In this document: positions 21,590-31,893 of the stretch, in pieces
How positions within the stretch are numbered: the stretch's first letter is position 1
Layout: each line of letters starts with the position of its first letter
Position numbers and translations under genes: made by a program
Assembly: GCA_039000515.1 (NCBI GenBank)
Contig: JBCFYV010000012.1
Coordinates: forward strand, 41,337,025 to 41,401,024
Source: Timema cristinae
Lineage: Eukaryota; Arthropoda; Insecta; Phasmatodea; Timematidae
Length of the DNA stretch: 64,000 nucleotides
Direction of reading: 5' to 3'
The notes under the pieces: model-generated
Told to the model about the DNA's origin: nothing
What the model saw: only the letters and a program-made list of their open reading frames with translations
Databases searched by the model: none

Positions 21590-22281
21590 TAAACATAAAT
21601 CCCGGAACGATCGAAAACATTAATATTGGTGAAATTTTTTCTTCTGATTTCACATATAAATGAATTAATGGCTTGGGGAAATGAAAGATTGTTTGTTGTA
21701 GAATTAAGCTAGTCTGTAAGTCATGTGCTGGTATAATCCGTTGGTTCAGAAAATTCTCGTCATCATAACACAGATTAAACAGGTTTGAAAAAGAATCGAC
21801 ATTTTCCTTATGATTGGTTACTCTTCAATAGTTTTTATAACTTTTCTTCTTCGGCTATACATTTATGTCGCATGCTAACATTGAATTGCGTTTAGGAGTT
21901 ACATGTTAAGTACTCCCGAATAAAATAAAAGTATTTTTAGTAGCGGAATGCTAACCGAACACGAACGGAAAAATAAAGGTTACTTGGCAACGTAGGGGTA
22001 AACCATCGTGCCGACATGGAATTTGCCAGCAAATGTAAACCTGTTAACGATAAAGGTTGATACCATACATATTTTATTTATACTGAAAACGAATAGCTGC
22101 AATAGTTCCCTTTATTTTTGGACATAGCTGCTGTCTTATTAAAATATACATTAAAATCCATTTAGATCTCTCAACGGTCAAACAAAAAAATTAAAAATAT
22201 ACATTTTTCTACATCGCGTCACAATACCCGTTTTGGCTATCCAAATTTTATCCATACATATGATAAAACTTTAAATATGAC

Positions 22282-22548
22282 AGGGTGACCTAGCGGTCTA
22301 GGGGTAAGGTGTCAGACTTCTGTGCTGGCGGCCGGGGTTCAATCCTCGGTCCCGGCACAGATTTATCTGATTACCAAACCCTTCCTTCACCTCTGACAAG
22401 ACATCTTGTGAATGTGGGGAATGCCAGGCCTCCACCGTGGTTCGGATTCCACGTTAAACTGTAGGTCCTTCATTTCATCTCACAATCACCCTACCATTAC
22501 ACATTAGCGTAAGTGCGTATAACCTGAACGGGTAGTAAGACGCGGTGC

Positions 22549-22607
<59 letters not shown>

Positions 22608-22622
22608 TAATAATAATAATAA
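22282..22622 (+). mobile_element. SINE-A copy 3, full length, with target duplication
   Basis: This is the best-preserved copy. The A-box region is TGACCTAGCGGTCTAGGGG and the B-box is GGGGTTCAATCCTCGG. It has a full body, the shared tail AACGGGTAGTAAGACGCGG and about 75 bp of (TAA)n. The duplication TTTAAATATGAC lies at 22270-22281 and 22623-22634. The long minus ORF of isoleucines at 22475-22678 is the microsatellite read in reverse. Confidence 0.95.
22546..22622 (+). repeat. (TAA)n tail of SINE-A copy 3
   Basis: About 25 triplets with a few ATAATAATATAATA irregularities. It is the longest such tail in the window and likely hypervariable. Confidence 0.95.
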
Positions 22623-22634
22623 TTTAAATATGAC

Positions 22635-23026
22635 TGTACGTCCGATTCCGTCTGTTTGTTTGTTTCCAGTAAAATCAAAATGTACTCATTGGTTTAAGAT
22701 GAAACTTCTTCTGTTGTACTCCTTTTATTTAAAAATAAAGGGTTACTATACACCTTCACGCTATCTCATTATCGAGCTAAGCAATGTCGAAAAAAAAAAA
22801 AACACTGTCAATTTGGTTACATTTCTGTTTTAAATTTGTAATGATTCAAATATGTTAACCTTTAATTTAAAAACCTTTTTCATACGTAGCGCTTAACCGA
22901 TAGTAAACAATGCATAACGTACAGTGTACAGTTTCAAGATTAAGATACTAAGATTTTTATAATCAAATGTAGTTATTTAAATCTAATAGTAAATAAAGCA
23001 TATATTTTATATTGTTCTTTGAAACA
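22635..23026. other. No recognised features
   Basis: AT-rich. The ORF at 22630-22833 has no family signature. Confidence 0.4.
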
Positions 23027-23770
23027 GTGCTTCCACGAAAGAGAGCCACTTTTGGTGTGCTTGCATTTGCGTCTTAGATTAAGGTAGTTTTTAGTTATTT
23101 TGTTTCGCGTGTAAGTTGGATTTATTAATTTTAGTTTCTTTGATAGTAACGTTGAATCATTTATTTTGTCGTTTATTTCAACAATGTTTCACGCAAGAGA
23201 TTCACTGTTAGCTTTCTTATATTTGCGTCTTAAATTTAGGTAATTTTTAGTTATCTTATATTTTTGCCCATAAATTGTGTTTATTTAGTTTTATTTCTTT
23301 GATAACAGATCGAAACTATTTCTGTTGGTGTTCGTTGAAAAAATGCCTCTATGTAAGAGAGTCAACTTTAGTTTGCTTGGGTGACCTAGCGGTCCAGGGG
23401 TAAGCGGTCGGACATCTGTGCTAGGGGTCCGGGGTTCAATTCCCGGTCCCGGCACAGATTTATCTGATTGCTAAACCCTTCCTTCACCTCTGACAAGACG
23501 TGTATTAATCACAACTTGTAAATGTGTAGAATACTAGGCCTCCAACATGGTTCGGATCCTATGTTAAACTATAGATCCTCCATTTCATCTCACAATCACC
23601 CTACCATTACACAATAGCGTAAGTGCTTATAACCCGAATGGGTAGTATGACGCGGTGCTAATAATAATTTAGTGTAATTGCATTTGCGTCTTAAATTTAG
23701 GTAATTTTTCGGATGTTTTATGGTTTTGCGTGTCATTTTTATTATTTTATTTTGTTTAATTGTCTGTGGT
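23027..23770 (+). repeat. Tandem repeat, unit about 157 bp, three copies
   Basis: The anchor ATTTGCGTCTTA occurs at 23065, 23221 and 23682. The third copy is displaced by a SINE-A inserted at 23379; without it the spacing is again about 157-159 bp. Each unit also holds a CACGAAAGAGAG-like start and TTTTATTTCTTTGATA. No coding meaning was seen. Confidence 0.8.
23379..23667 (+). mobile_element. SINE-A copy 4 inside the 157-bp tandem repeat
   Basis: The head GGTGACCTAGCGGTCCAGGG and B-box GGGGTTCAATTCCCGG are followed by a body with a longer form (GACGTGTATTAATCACAACT) shared with the truncated copy 1. It therefore belongs to a subfamily distinct from copies 2, 3 and 6. The diverged duplication TTTAGTTTGCTT / TTTAGTGTAATT (23367-23378, 23668-23679) shows it is older. 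Confidence 0.9.
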
Positions 23771-24000
23771 CATAGTTCCTGGCTATAGATTGAGAAGTTC
23801 TTGGTTCGTTCCCAGCTCTCCCAAAATGTATGTCAAGCAGTGGGTTTTGAACAAAATCAAACTCAGATTCGTGAGGACAAATGAAGAACTACTTTAATAA
23901 AGAAGTAGCATATCCTTATTACATGACACCTTCTAACCGCAAATGTTGTATTTAACGGCGGCGGCCGCTCGGTAGATATAGCTCGCTTGCACCAGGAGTT
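23757..24000 (+). mobile_element. SINE-C copy 2
   Basis: It matches 5116-5440 in block order: tRNA-like B-box TGGTTCGTTCCCAG, then CAAGCAGTGGGTTTTGAAC, AAAATCAAACTCAGATTCGT and GAGGACAAATGAAGAAC, ending near TATAGCTCGCTTGCACC. The two copies differ a lot, so the family is old. Confidence 0.55.
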
Positions 24001-25076
24001 TTAGTTAATAGAACTTACTGTAGAGTTATTGTTTCTATTTACTTCATCTTTTTTCTTAGATAGTACATATATACATATAGATGTTTTAAAATTTATTGGT
24101 AGATATATTAGGTTTATGATTGTCATGCTTATATTCATATTATGAAAGAATAAATTATGTAAAGAGTGCAGCCGGATGTAGAACATCCAAATTTTATAAA
24201 AAAAAAATATTTATCCACATGAGTTATTTGAACACTTATAAACATCCTAGATGTTAATAAAATATTATAAAACTCTAAGGTTTGTATGTGCATTCAAATT
24301 TTGTAGATTTTTCATTTTTCCTGGCTAATATAAGCGATAATAATACTAAATAATCAATTTTTAGAATGTTTGTCTGTCTATTTGTTGCCAGTAAACTCAA
24401 AAAGTACTCATCTGCTCGAGGCGAGATTTTATCAGTTGTAATCCTTATTTTTCAGGGAACCATGGTAAGTCATATACCATCACGCTATCTCATCAATGAG
24501 TGAAGTAGTTTCGAAAAACATGGTGTAAGCAGGGAAAATTCTTCGCGGCTGGTAATTCGAGTACAGAAGATGGCACGTGATATGAGAAGGGGTTTGGGGG
24601 GTGGGGGGGGGGGGAAGAATCCAAGTTTGTTCGTGAATATTCGTATGCACATAAAACAATGATCTCGAATAAGTTTTATTTTTTCTAGCAAGTTGTTGTC
24701 GAATGCGTTGATGTATTGTTTAATGCGAGCGAAGTCGAGAACAAATGCTGGTTAGTAATAAAAAATTATAAGTTTTTAAACTTATTATTTCTTACTATTC
24801 AAAACTCTCCTTGCTGAAACAAAATGTTCTATAAAGATAAAATATGAATATAATTAAACTAACAGGGTAGAATTTAGAAGAAGGGGTATAGAAAAAATAT
24901 ACTGGAATTCGTGTGAAGGGGGAAACGGAAACTATTAGGAAAGTTATTCTCAATACACCCGGCTGAAATTCGAAATCAAACCTCCCCGTCAGCAGCAACC
25001 CAAACAAAATGAGCTTGACCTTTAGTTTGCGTTGACACTTGTTCGGTTAGTTAAATGTTGCTATGACACACTTCTG
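24001..25076. other. No recognised gene; poly-G run
   Basis: Contains a G-rich run at about 24593-24614 (GGGGTGGGGG type). Minus ORFs at 24001-24186, 24485-24691 and 24795-25007 have no recognisable motif. Confidence 0.4.
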
Positions 25077-25311
25077 TGGCCGCGTGGTCTAACGCACTAC
25101 TCTTAGTGTTGGACTAGACTGCCTAAGAGCAGGGAATCAGGGTCCGATCCCGGTTGGGTTAATTGAGAGGGGTTTTTCCTAGCTGGTTTTCCACTCTTTC
25201 TCCACGTAAGTGCGGGTGCTTTTCCTCTAAATTAGGCCTTCCGAATCCCTAATATATTAGTGTACTTAGTACATAGGCGTTTAACCCGACGGGTAGTAAG
25301 ACGTGGTGCTA
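25077..25311 (+). mobile_element. SINE-B copy 6
   Basis: The head CGTGGTCTAACGCACTACTC and B-box GGTCCGATCCCGGTTGGG are followed by the body TTTTCCACTCTTTCTCCACG and the tail CCCGACGGGTAGTAAGACGT. Approximate flanking repeats TGTTGCTATGA / TGTAGTTATGA are compatible with a diverged target duplication. Confidence 0.85.
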
Positions 25312-25636
25312 AAAAAATGTAGTTATGAGGCTTAAAAAATATTCTGCTTGCTAAGTTAATGTTTATTCGGATTGAGATAATAAATTATAATTTCAAGAAT
25401 AAAAGAATTTACTTTAATTCCAAGCATAAAATACAAATATCAGGGCTACATAATGTTTTTGGTGTTGAGACGCCTCAACACAAAGACGGTCATTGGCATC
25501 ATAAATACAAACAACAATTTTTTTTTAATAAGACAGGAAATCAAAATTATTTAGACGGCAATACTTTGTGAGTGTAGGGAAAAAAATAATGAATGAATAT
25601 TGGAACCAACCAAACTAGGCTTCTTATTGTCTAAAC

Positions 25637-26418
25637 CAGTGTGGTCCAACTGCCGGCCCGTGAGCCAAATGCAACCCACGTTCACTGAAAATGTGGCCTC
25701 ATACTATCCTGGAGGAAAATTAAAGGGAAACAAAGAATTCAAACAAAAATATTTATTTAAAAAGGTCATGATTTCATTTTAGTATGCATTTATTTGATTA
25801 ATAAAAATATGTATAAATATATATATATATTATGTAATGTATAATTTGTTGTTTTGTGAAAGTTTGTGTGCGTGCATATATTTTCATTATGCATTTTTGA
25901 GGGATTAATACTAAACTTTGTTTTTAAATAAAATATTAAAGATTCTACCAACAAAAAATAAATTTTGTATATAAGTAATGAAAGTAATTGATTATTAAGT
26001 TGTCGACCTCGGTGGTCTTGGGTTACACTGATCACTCAGGAACCGATGTTCGTGGGTTAAAATACAGCCGGGTTGAGGGAACATTCTTTAGCGATAAAAA
26101 CTGTAGCACAACATACTTTGGAGGGGAAGTAAAGCCGTCAATCCCATGTCGAGTATGGCATGTGAAAATACCTTTCCTGACAGAATAATTGGTAGGCCCT
26201 TTCGTTCCCGCTCATAGAAAATTCTCGTGTGATGATATAATATAACCATTCCATTCTGAAAGTGCACGTCAAATACCTCAAATAAATATCAAATACATTC
26301 ATTATGATTTGTTTTTAAGCCTTTATTAATTTTATGAGATTATCAAATATATCTTCGGCCCACGTTATAAACTAAAAATCATATTTGGCCCTTGGGATGA
26401 AAAAGTTGGACCACCCTG
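25637..26418. mobile_element. hAT-like non-autonomous element (782 bp)
   Basis: The left end CAGTGTGGTCCAACTGCCGG and the right end (AAAGTTGGACCACCCTG) are inverted termini. The 8-bp duplication GTCTAAAC / GTCTAAGC (one mismatch) is at 25629-25636 and 26419-26426. Subterminal GGCCC-type motifs are typical of hAT ends. There is no transposase. The plus ORFs within it (25600-25782, 25988-26188) are not gene-like. A tRNA-like patch around 26000-26080 could be an older SINE inside. Confidence 0.8.
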
Positions 26419-26566
26419 GTCTAAGCCCTATGGCTTCAAGGTCACAAGACTACATTTTAAATAACGTGGAGGCGAAGCGGATCCACGGCGTCGAGGAGCG
26501 AGGATTCCAGGAAATGGTCAGACGACGAACGAAGAAATTGGAATTGAGCTGGAATAAACACATCTG

Positions 26567-26905
26567 AGCCTGTGTAGATGAGTTGCGGCCTAATCTTGTA
26601 ATCGTGCACGAACTGCGGCTCAGCTTTTTGAGGGACACGTACGAATTGCGGCCCACTCACTTGAAGAGAGGTATGAGTTGCGTTCACCTAATTAGCAGTG
26701 TACTTTCTATCATGCTGTCTTAAATTTCAGATAGAAATTATTATCGTCTCAGGTCTACATCCCTCGTAATATCCAACCTTCCTCAGTTCTTGTCGTTTAA
26801 TGGTTTTGGCAAAAATTTGAAGGTTTGTTAGGTTAGGTTAACAGCCCAAGCCACAATTAGTACGTGGCTCTAAAAATGTGGGACCACAATTCAATTGTCT
26901 CTTTA
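26567..26905 (+). repeat. Repeat family E, copy 1 (part 1)
   Basis: It contains three to four spaced copies of a GAGTTGCGGCC-like motif (26580, 26612, 26645, 26667), then AATATCCAACCTTCCTC and GTCGTTTAATGGTTTTGGC. It matches 52660-53010 in inverted orientation. The short ORFs here (26385-26567, 26450-26687) are shadows. It continues after a Harbinger-like insertion at 27444. Confidence 0.75.
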
Positions 26906-27440
26906 GGCCTATTTTATGCACGCGGCAGCGGTGACGGTAGCAGCCACGGCGGATCCGCTAGTATCAATTATAGCTTGCAATTTTCAAACACTACCACTTT
27001 AGGCGAAATAGTTGGGCTAGCAGTGATACCAAGCCTAGCAAAAATCCTCAATTCCAAGTTCCAAGTTCCATATACTTAGTATTTCTCTAACATCATCGAT
27101 GAAACGTTCATTGTTGAATTCTTCCATATTCAAACACAACACCTCACACGTAAATAACAACCAGTAAACTTACGGGAGGGCACCACTGAAGTTGGTGCAA
27201 TTCAGTTGTCAACTATGCGAGCTGACGGCAGAACGCTACTGCTTGTATAAAAGGTCGCATCACACTCATTGTATTTAGAAACCGCTCGAACGCTGCGGAC
27301 TGTAACTATCAGCGGCTGGAATTACAAAATGCGGCGGAAGGTTTACCGCTACCGCGTGTATAAATTGACTTATTTAACTCAATGCAGTTAGACAACGCGG
27401 CGGCCCAACAACCACGACCGCCGCGTGCATAAAAGAGCCC
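26906..27440. mobile_element. PIF/Harbinger-like non-autonomous element (535 bp)
   Basis: The left end GGCCTATTTTATGCACGCGG and the right end, read inverted, GGGCTCTTTTATGCACGCGG match at nearly all positions. They are flanked by TTA on each side (26903-26905, 27441-27443), the three-base target of PIF/Harbinger elements. The interior is unusually GC-rich and carries further TGTATAAA next to GCGG/CGCG motifs at about 27244 and 27355. There is no transposase. It sits inside repeat E. Confidence 0.8.
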
Positions 27441-27443
27441 TTA

Positions 27444-27500
27444 GAGGTAAACAACTCATGCGGCTGCAACTCACCTGCAGCCATTCGAAAGAATCAACGG
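27444..27500 (+). repeat. Repeat family E, copy 1 (part 2)
   Basis: Resumes repeat E after the Harbinger-like insertion. ATGCGGCTGCAACTCACC and TGCAGCC match the far end of the inverted copy near 52690. Confidence 0.5.
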
Positions 27501-27832
27501 AAAAGGCGGCATGAAAAGAGCCAAGAAAACGCACAAGAATTTGTAAGCGCAGGAAAATTCAGATTGAGGTATTTCAAAGAATTATTAAAGATAACTGGCA
27601 GTGTCATCGTTGCGTCCAATCAAGACATGGCTGAGGACACCTCTGGTGGAAAGCAGACTTGTTGGCTTGGCCATGGCTGTATTTAGTTACAAACCAGTGT
27701 GTGGCAACTCCACTAATAGTGACGTCATGAGGCCTAGCGATCTGCTGGTTCTTATGGAGAATTGTGTGAATATTTACAGTTTTCTTCATTTAATAACTGA
27801 TGAGTCACTTTGAACGATACTGAAAGTTAATC
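27501..27832. other. No recognised gene
   Basis: Two short overlapping ORFs on opposite strands (27601-27813 plus, 27604-27789 minus) have no family motif. The composition is more balanced than its flanks. Confidence 0.35.
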
Positions 27833-27834
27833 TA

Positions 27835-28054
27835 CAGTAGCCCCATGGCTTCTTTGGTGCTGACTGGCAGCTCACAGCTGACTTCTGACAGTCAACATTT
27901 AGGTATGTACCTAAATTTTGACTGTCAGAAGTTCAGCTGCTAAACATATGTTTTTGAAGATCATATAGTTCGGCGTAGGGATACATAATTTGGTCCGGTA
28001 ACTTTTCAAAGCCGTCAGCTGTCAGTCAGCACCAAAGAAGCCATAGGGCTACTG
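27835..28054. mobile_element. Tc1/mariner-like MITE copy 2 (220 bp)
   Basis: Same family as 10976-11209: ends CAGTAGCCCCATGGCTTC and, inverted, the same with one change. TA flanks lie at 27833-27834 and 28055-28056, and the internal palindrome is around TTTGACTGTCAGAAG. A few bases of the right inner repeat are missing. Confidence 0.9.
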
Positions 28055-28056
28055 TA

Positions 28057-28577
28057 AATATGTTTTAAGTATATCATTAAACAAAAATATTTCAAAGGTT
28101 GAAAAATACAACAAATAAACTAATGATTTTAAAATAAATTTGCTAGGTAAGGTTTATGTACCGTTCACAAACATGATTAGAATACTATGATAACAAAAGG
28201 GCACTAACTCGAGGTCTAAAAAGAGCATTCATTGTTGCAATAATCCAAAGGTCCGGGTTCAATTACCATGTCCGGCGTAGCTCTTTAGCAAATATTTTAA
28301 TAAAATTAAGAGTATTGTTTATGATATGTAATTGCTTTTAAAACTTACCAGCCTTGTAATATAGAATTTTGAAACTTTTTTTTTTCTGGACAAGAATTTT
28401 TCACTATAAAGTTTATCACTCCTGACTTGATGTAGTTGATAAGAATTATATTTCCAAGCGTTGACGAAACCAAAGAAAACATTTCACGCAAGGAATTACA
28501 CCAGAAACAGTTGTTGGTAAAATTCTATAAATCTGGATGCTTACAAATGTATTTATAGGCCAAGCACAGAATTTTTT
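28057..28577. other. Mostly anonymous; possible SINE head
   Basis: A B-box-like GGTCCGGGTTCAATTACC near 28250 resembles the SINE-A head without the body. The rest is AT-rich and unassigned. Confidence 0.35.
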
Positions 28578-28581
28578 TTTT

Positions 28582-28825
28582 TGCACCGCGTCTTACTATC
28601 CGTTCGGGCTGTACGCTTATGTACTAATCCCTCGAGTGGTTATAGGGATGAAGGTTATATTTATAGAAAGTGTACCCACATTTGTTTGAAGTGAGATTGG
28701 AAAGCAATTTTAGAAAGACCACCTTCAGTACACTCGACCGAGATTCGAACATTGATCTCCCCGTCATCTGAAGTCTAGTCTACTGCGAGAGTAGCGCCTT
28801 AGACGATCCAGCCACCGGATCGGAT
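28582..28825 (-). mobile_element. SINE-B copy 7
   Basis: Minus-strand copy: the tail at left reads GCACCGCGTCTTACTATCCG, and the head with B-box ACCGAGATTCGAACATTG is at right. It is nearly full length. Confidence 0.85.
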
Positions 28826-28899
28826 TCACAGGAAAATTTGCTTCTGATTTTTGTGTTGAAGAAACTTATTATCGAACTTTTCTTTTATTTAAATCTTCA

Positions 28900-29030
28900 T
28901 TATTGTATGTTCAATAACTCCAATCTTCAAAACAGCTGTTGATGGACTAGTTGGTCCTTCTCTGTTAAAATTATTTTAATAGATAGCATCTATATCATGC
29001 CCAACTAAAATATCAATGGATTAACTGCAT
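28900..29030 (-). pseudogene. Possible LTR-retroelement protease-region remnant
   Basis: The minus strand reads IDILVGHDIDAIY, then REGPTSPSTAVLKIGVI after a stop. The order (D-x-LxG-D followed by R-x-GP-x-SP and a K/L-G-x-I block) resembles the protease segment of BEL/Pao-type LTR elements. Stops and the lack of neighbouring domains make this tentative. Confidence 0.25.
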
Positions 29031-29857
29031 TTCAAACGAACTGACTATTAGTAACAAACATAACTACAAATGTACCAAAATGAGAATTCTGGAATCATGT
29101 CAGCTGTTGAATATCACTAATCACATCCATAAAATGTTCATCTATTGTATGTTTTGATATATGACCCAAAACATAATACATTAGAAGCTTGAACCACGCA
29201 AAATCTCAAATCAAGTAAATTATACTAGAAACAAACATCCGGCATATTAAAACAAACTATCTCAGTAAGACTGCACGTGGCTGTTTAGTTGACCAGCCTC
29301 AACGCTTTGTTGCCAAACTTCAGTATTCCGGCCTGTAACTAAAGACGGCCGAACAAGTAATTGAGAGATTTGCCAAAACTAGCAAACACAGAATGGTCAT
29401 GTAAATAACATTTAGCATACATTAAAGAAATATTATAAAAATGTTATAAATAACCATTTGTTTTATTTATATGTATTTATATCTTATTTCTTGAAGTCCA
29501 GTATGATCTTAAAACACCCTTTTTGATGGTTAGATAGGAGGGAAAAATCTAGAAGACTCCTCTATACCTTAAAGTTGGGGTATCCATACTTCGTATCCCA
29601 GACCACGCCAGGTGAGAGCTCCCCCCTCCCAAATATATCTCTTGATCCACCCTTGCGTCAAGGTTCAAATCTCGGGCGAGTGAACTGATTTCTTTTTCCA
29701 ATTGTGATTTATCACTGTAATTTCTGAATTATCTCTACACGCATTAGCAATACCTTCCCAACCCCGGCACCTTATAATAAGTTGTTAATACCACAATTTT
29801 CTTAAGAATGACATCTGACAGCTAGAAAAGTTACTAAACCTAGTGTCGCGAATTCAT
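29031..29857. other. No recognised gene; possible worn SINE-B
   Basis: Around 29640-29790 a phrase GTCAAGGTTCAAATCTCGGG looks like a SINE-B B-box with a badly decayed body. Nothing else was identified. Confidence 0.35.
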
Positions 29858-30000
29858 TTGTAAAATCATGTGAGCTTAACTATCACATTGATATATATTA
29901 TTAATACCTACAAAATCACACTAAATAACATAGTAAAATGTTATCAATGTTGACAGAAAAAACCTGTTTGTTTCTAAAAGGTTCTTAAAATGTCTACACG
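29858..30000 (+). repeat. Repeat family D, copy 3
   Basis: Matches the family blocks ATTAATACCTACAAAATCAC, ACATAGTAAAATGTTATCAA and TGTTTCTAAAAGG in the same orientation as copies 1 and 2. The ends are not resolved. Confidence 0.45.
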
Positions 30001-30299
30001 TAGTAAGCCTTGGTGTTGAATGTATTATATAAAAACAATGTAATAGAATGAATTGAATGAAGATGAATGCACAAAAACACGTCTTACTTGCGAAAAATGT
30101 TACCTTGTTGGGACACTAGGCCTATTTTAAAGGTGTGCACAACCGCTTCACCGCCATCATATGATGAGTTTCCAAGAGAGGAGAGGGAGATATAGTTATT
30201 CTTAAAACATAAGCACTCTTCGCGTAGCGTTAGATTATTTTAATTAATATGCCTAATACCAATATTATTAATCACTTATTTATTCTATAGGGACTAGGA

Positions 30300-30490
30300 A
30301 ATTAGAGTGTACTATCTCGGAGGATGTACACCTGCATTAGCGTGAGGAGCTTGATAAAACTACAATAATAAATACCAAATGGAAAACTACCTTCAGGAAA
30401 ATCAGCCAAGATTCGAACCTCGACCTCCCCATCACAGGTAATCCAGTCCATACCCAGCCCAACACCTAAGACCGTGTGACTACTAGCACG
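30300..30490 (-). mobile_element. SINE-B copy 8, tail missing
   Basis: Reverse-oriented body (ACACCTGCATTAGCGTGAGG), B-box GCCAAGATTCGAACCTCGAC and head (ACACCTAAGACCGTGTGAC). The shared 3' tail is not found at the left. Confidence 0.65.
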
Positions 30491-31149
30491 GGGGGCAGAT
30501 TATCATTAGAAAAAGAAAGAAAGAAGAAAAGAGAGAAAAAAAATTGAGAAAGTAAAAAAAGAGAATGAGAAAGAATGGAGTTGATATTTTAGGAGCAATA
30601 TTTTTCACTCTAATAATAAAGGTGGTTGATTATGTTCATGATAATGCTAATTAAATCTTGGTAAAGTTTCTTTCTATAGTGATTGTGTGGCTTTTTAACA
30701 CTTCTAAAAGATATTAAAAAACTAAGAAACACCTCACAGTTAATAAAGTTCGCTGTATTTTTATTTTGTCTGTCCAAATTGACACCACCTGTCAAAAATG
30801 ACATTTAAGAAAACCACTATTGACGTACGAAAAATAAAATTAAGTCTAGCAAATCTCAGAAGTCATCAACAAAATTTGTATATACAAGGATTCTTGTGGG
30901 AAGAAAGATTATTTTTGTTTGCTGTCGTGAGCCACAGAATCTGTCTTTGCTTCCAGCAGTGCGCCACAAAATTTGTGTCACAGGACGCAGAAAACAAACA
31001 CAGTTTATGAGCGTTTACAGGAGATACAATTTGTGGCAGTTACTATCGTTAATTTGGTTCAATCCTCTACCGGATTGGCCTGAATTAATGTTCAATACAA
31101 GCACGTCTAGCACTTTTGGAATCTTTTAATACCAAATATTGAATGATTT

Positions 31150-31893
31150 TATTAACTTTTAACACCTTGTCTTAATGATGAGGAAGGATGAGCTTAGGGA
31201 ACGTATACTCGTGCTAGCTTGGAGGGATAGTGAGGAATTATTTGGGAAAAAGCCTCAGTAAATATAACCGGTATTCGAACTCCAAACTTCCTATCATCGG
31301 CAGTTAATTATATTGCGAAAGTGACGCCTTAGACCAGGGATGTGCAAACTTATTGACAGGAGGGCTCAATGAAAAGAAAAAAAAATGGCGGGCCAAAGAC
31401 TTTTATCCATTAATTTTTTTCCAAAAATCATAAAAATAAAATTACACACATAATAGACTGACATGAATAGTTTAAATAAATTTAGAAAACAGAACAATCA
31501 GAAATAACTTAGTGACTTAGTATGTTTTCAAGATCTTTCAGAAGATTGATGTGATGTGTAAGCTGAGTGAAACTGTGAGGAGGTTAAGACATGCTCATAG
31601 GCCTAAGTCATAAGTCATCACTAAGTCGGTTTTTAGGCTCACTCTTACTAAGTTTCATGGTTGAAAACAATTTGTTCGCACGAATATGAGGATGGAAACA
31701 TTGCTATATATTTAAGGGCATGATTTACCAAATTTAGAAATTTTTTTGCATGCTTTTATAAAAATCTAATTTTGTTTTGTATAAAAAAAGTCTTCTTCAT
31801 AACAAAACACATTTAAATTATTTATCCTGCGAGCCGGATTGAACATGCCGGCCCATCCCCACCTTAGACCATGCGGCCACCAAGGTGGGTTTT
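31150..31893 (-). mobile_element. SINE-B copy 9, split by a hAT element
   Basis: The minus-strand body and B-box (CGGTATTCGAACTCC near 31270) run to CGCCTTAGAC at 31334. The head resumes as CCTTAGACCATGCGGCCACC at 31862. The intervening 527 bp are a younger insertion whose 8-bp duplication lies within the SINE head. Confidence 0.7.
31335..31861. mobile_element. hAT-like non-autonomous element (527 bp)
   Basis: The ends CAGGGATGTGCAAAC and, inverted, TGGGGATGGGCCGGC are diverged hAT-type termini. CCTTAGAC is duplicated exactly at 31327-31334 and 31862-31869; identity extends two more bases, so the boundary is uncertain by one or two positions. No ORF of note. Confidence 0.75.

Noticed and set aside
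22282..22360. Possible tRNA genes at SINE heads (also 7492, 23379, 49933 and the SINE-B heads)
   Set aside because: A- and B-boxes are present, but no complete cloverleaf with acceptor pairing ends at the expected length, and each head continues into a SINE body.
22475..22678. ORF with a long isoleucine run
   Set aside because: It is the SINE-A (TAA)n tail read on the minus strand.
26826..26842. Telomere-like TTAGG repeats (GTTAGGTTAGGTTA)
   Set aside because: Only about two to three units inside repeat E, too short for an interstitial telomere.
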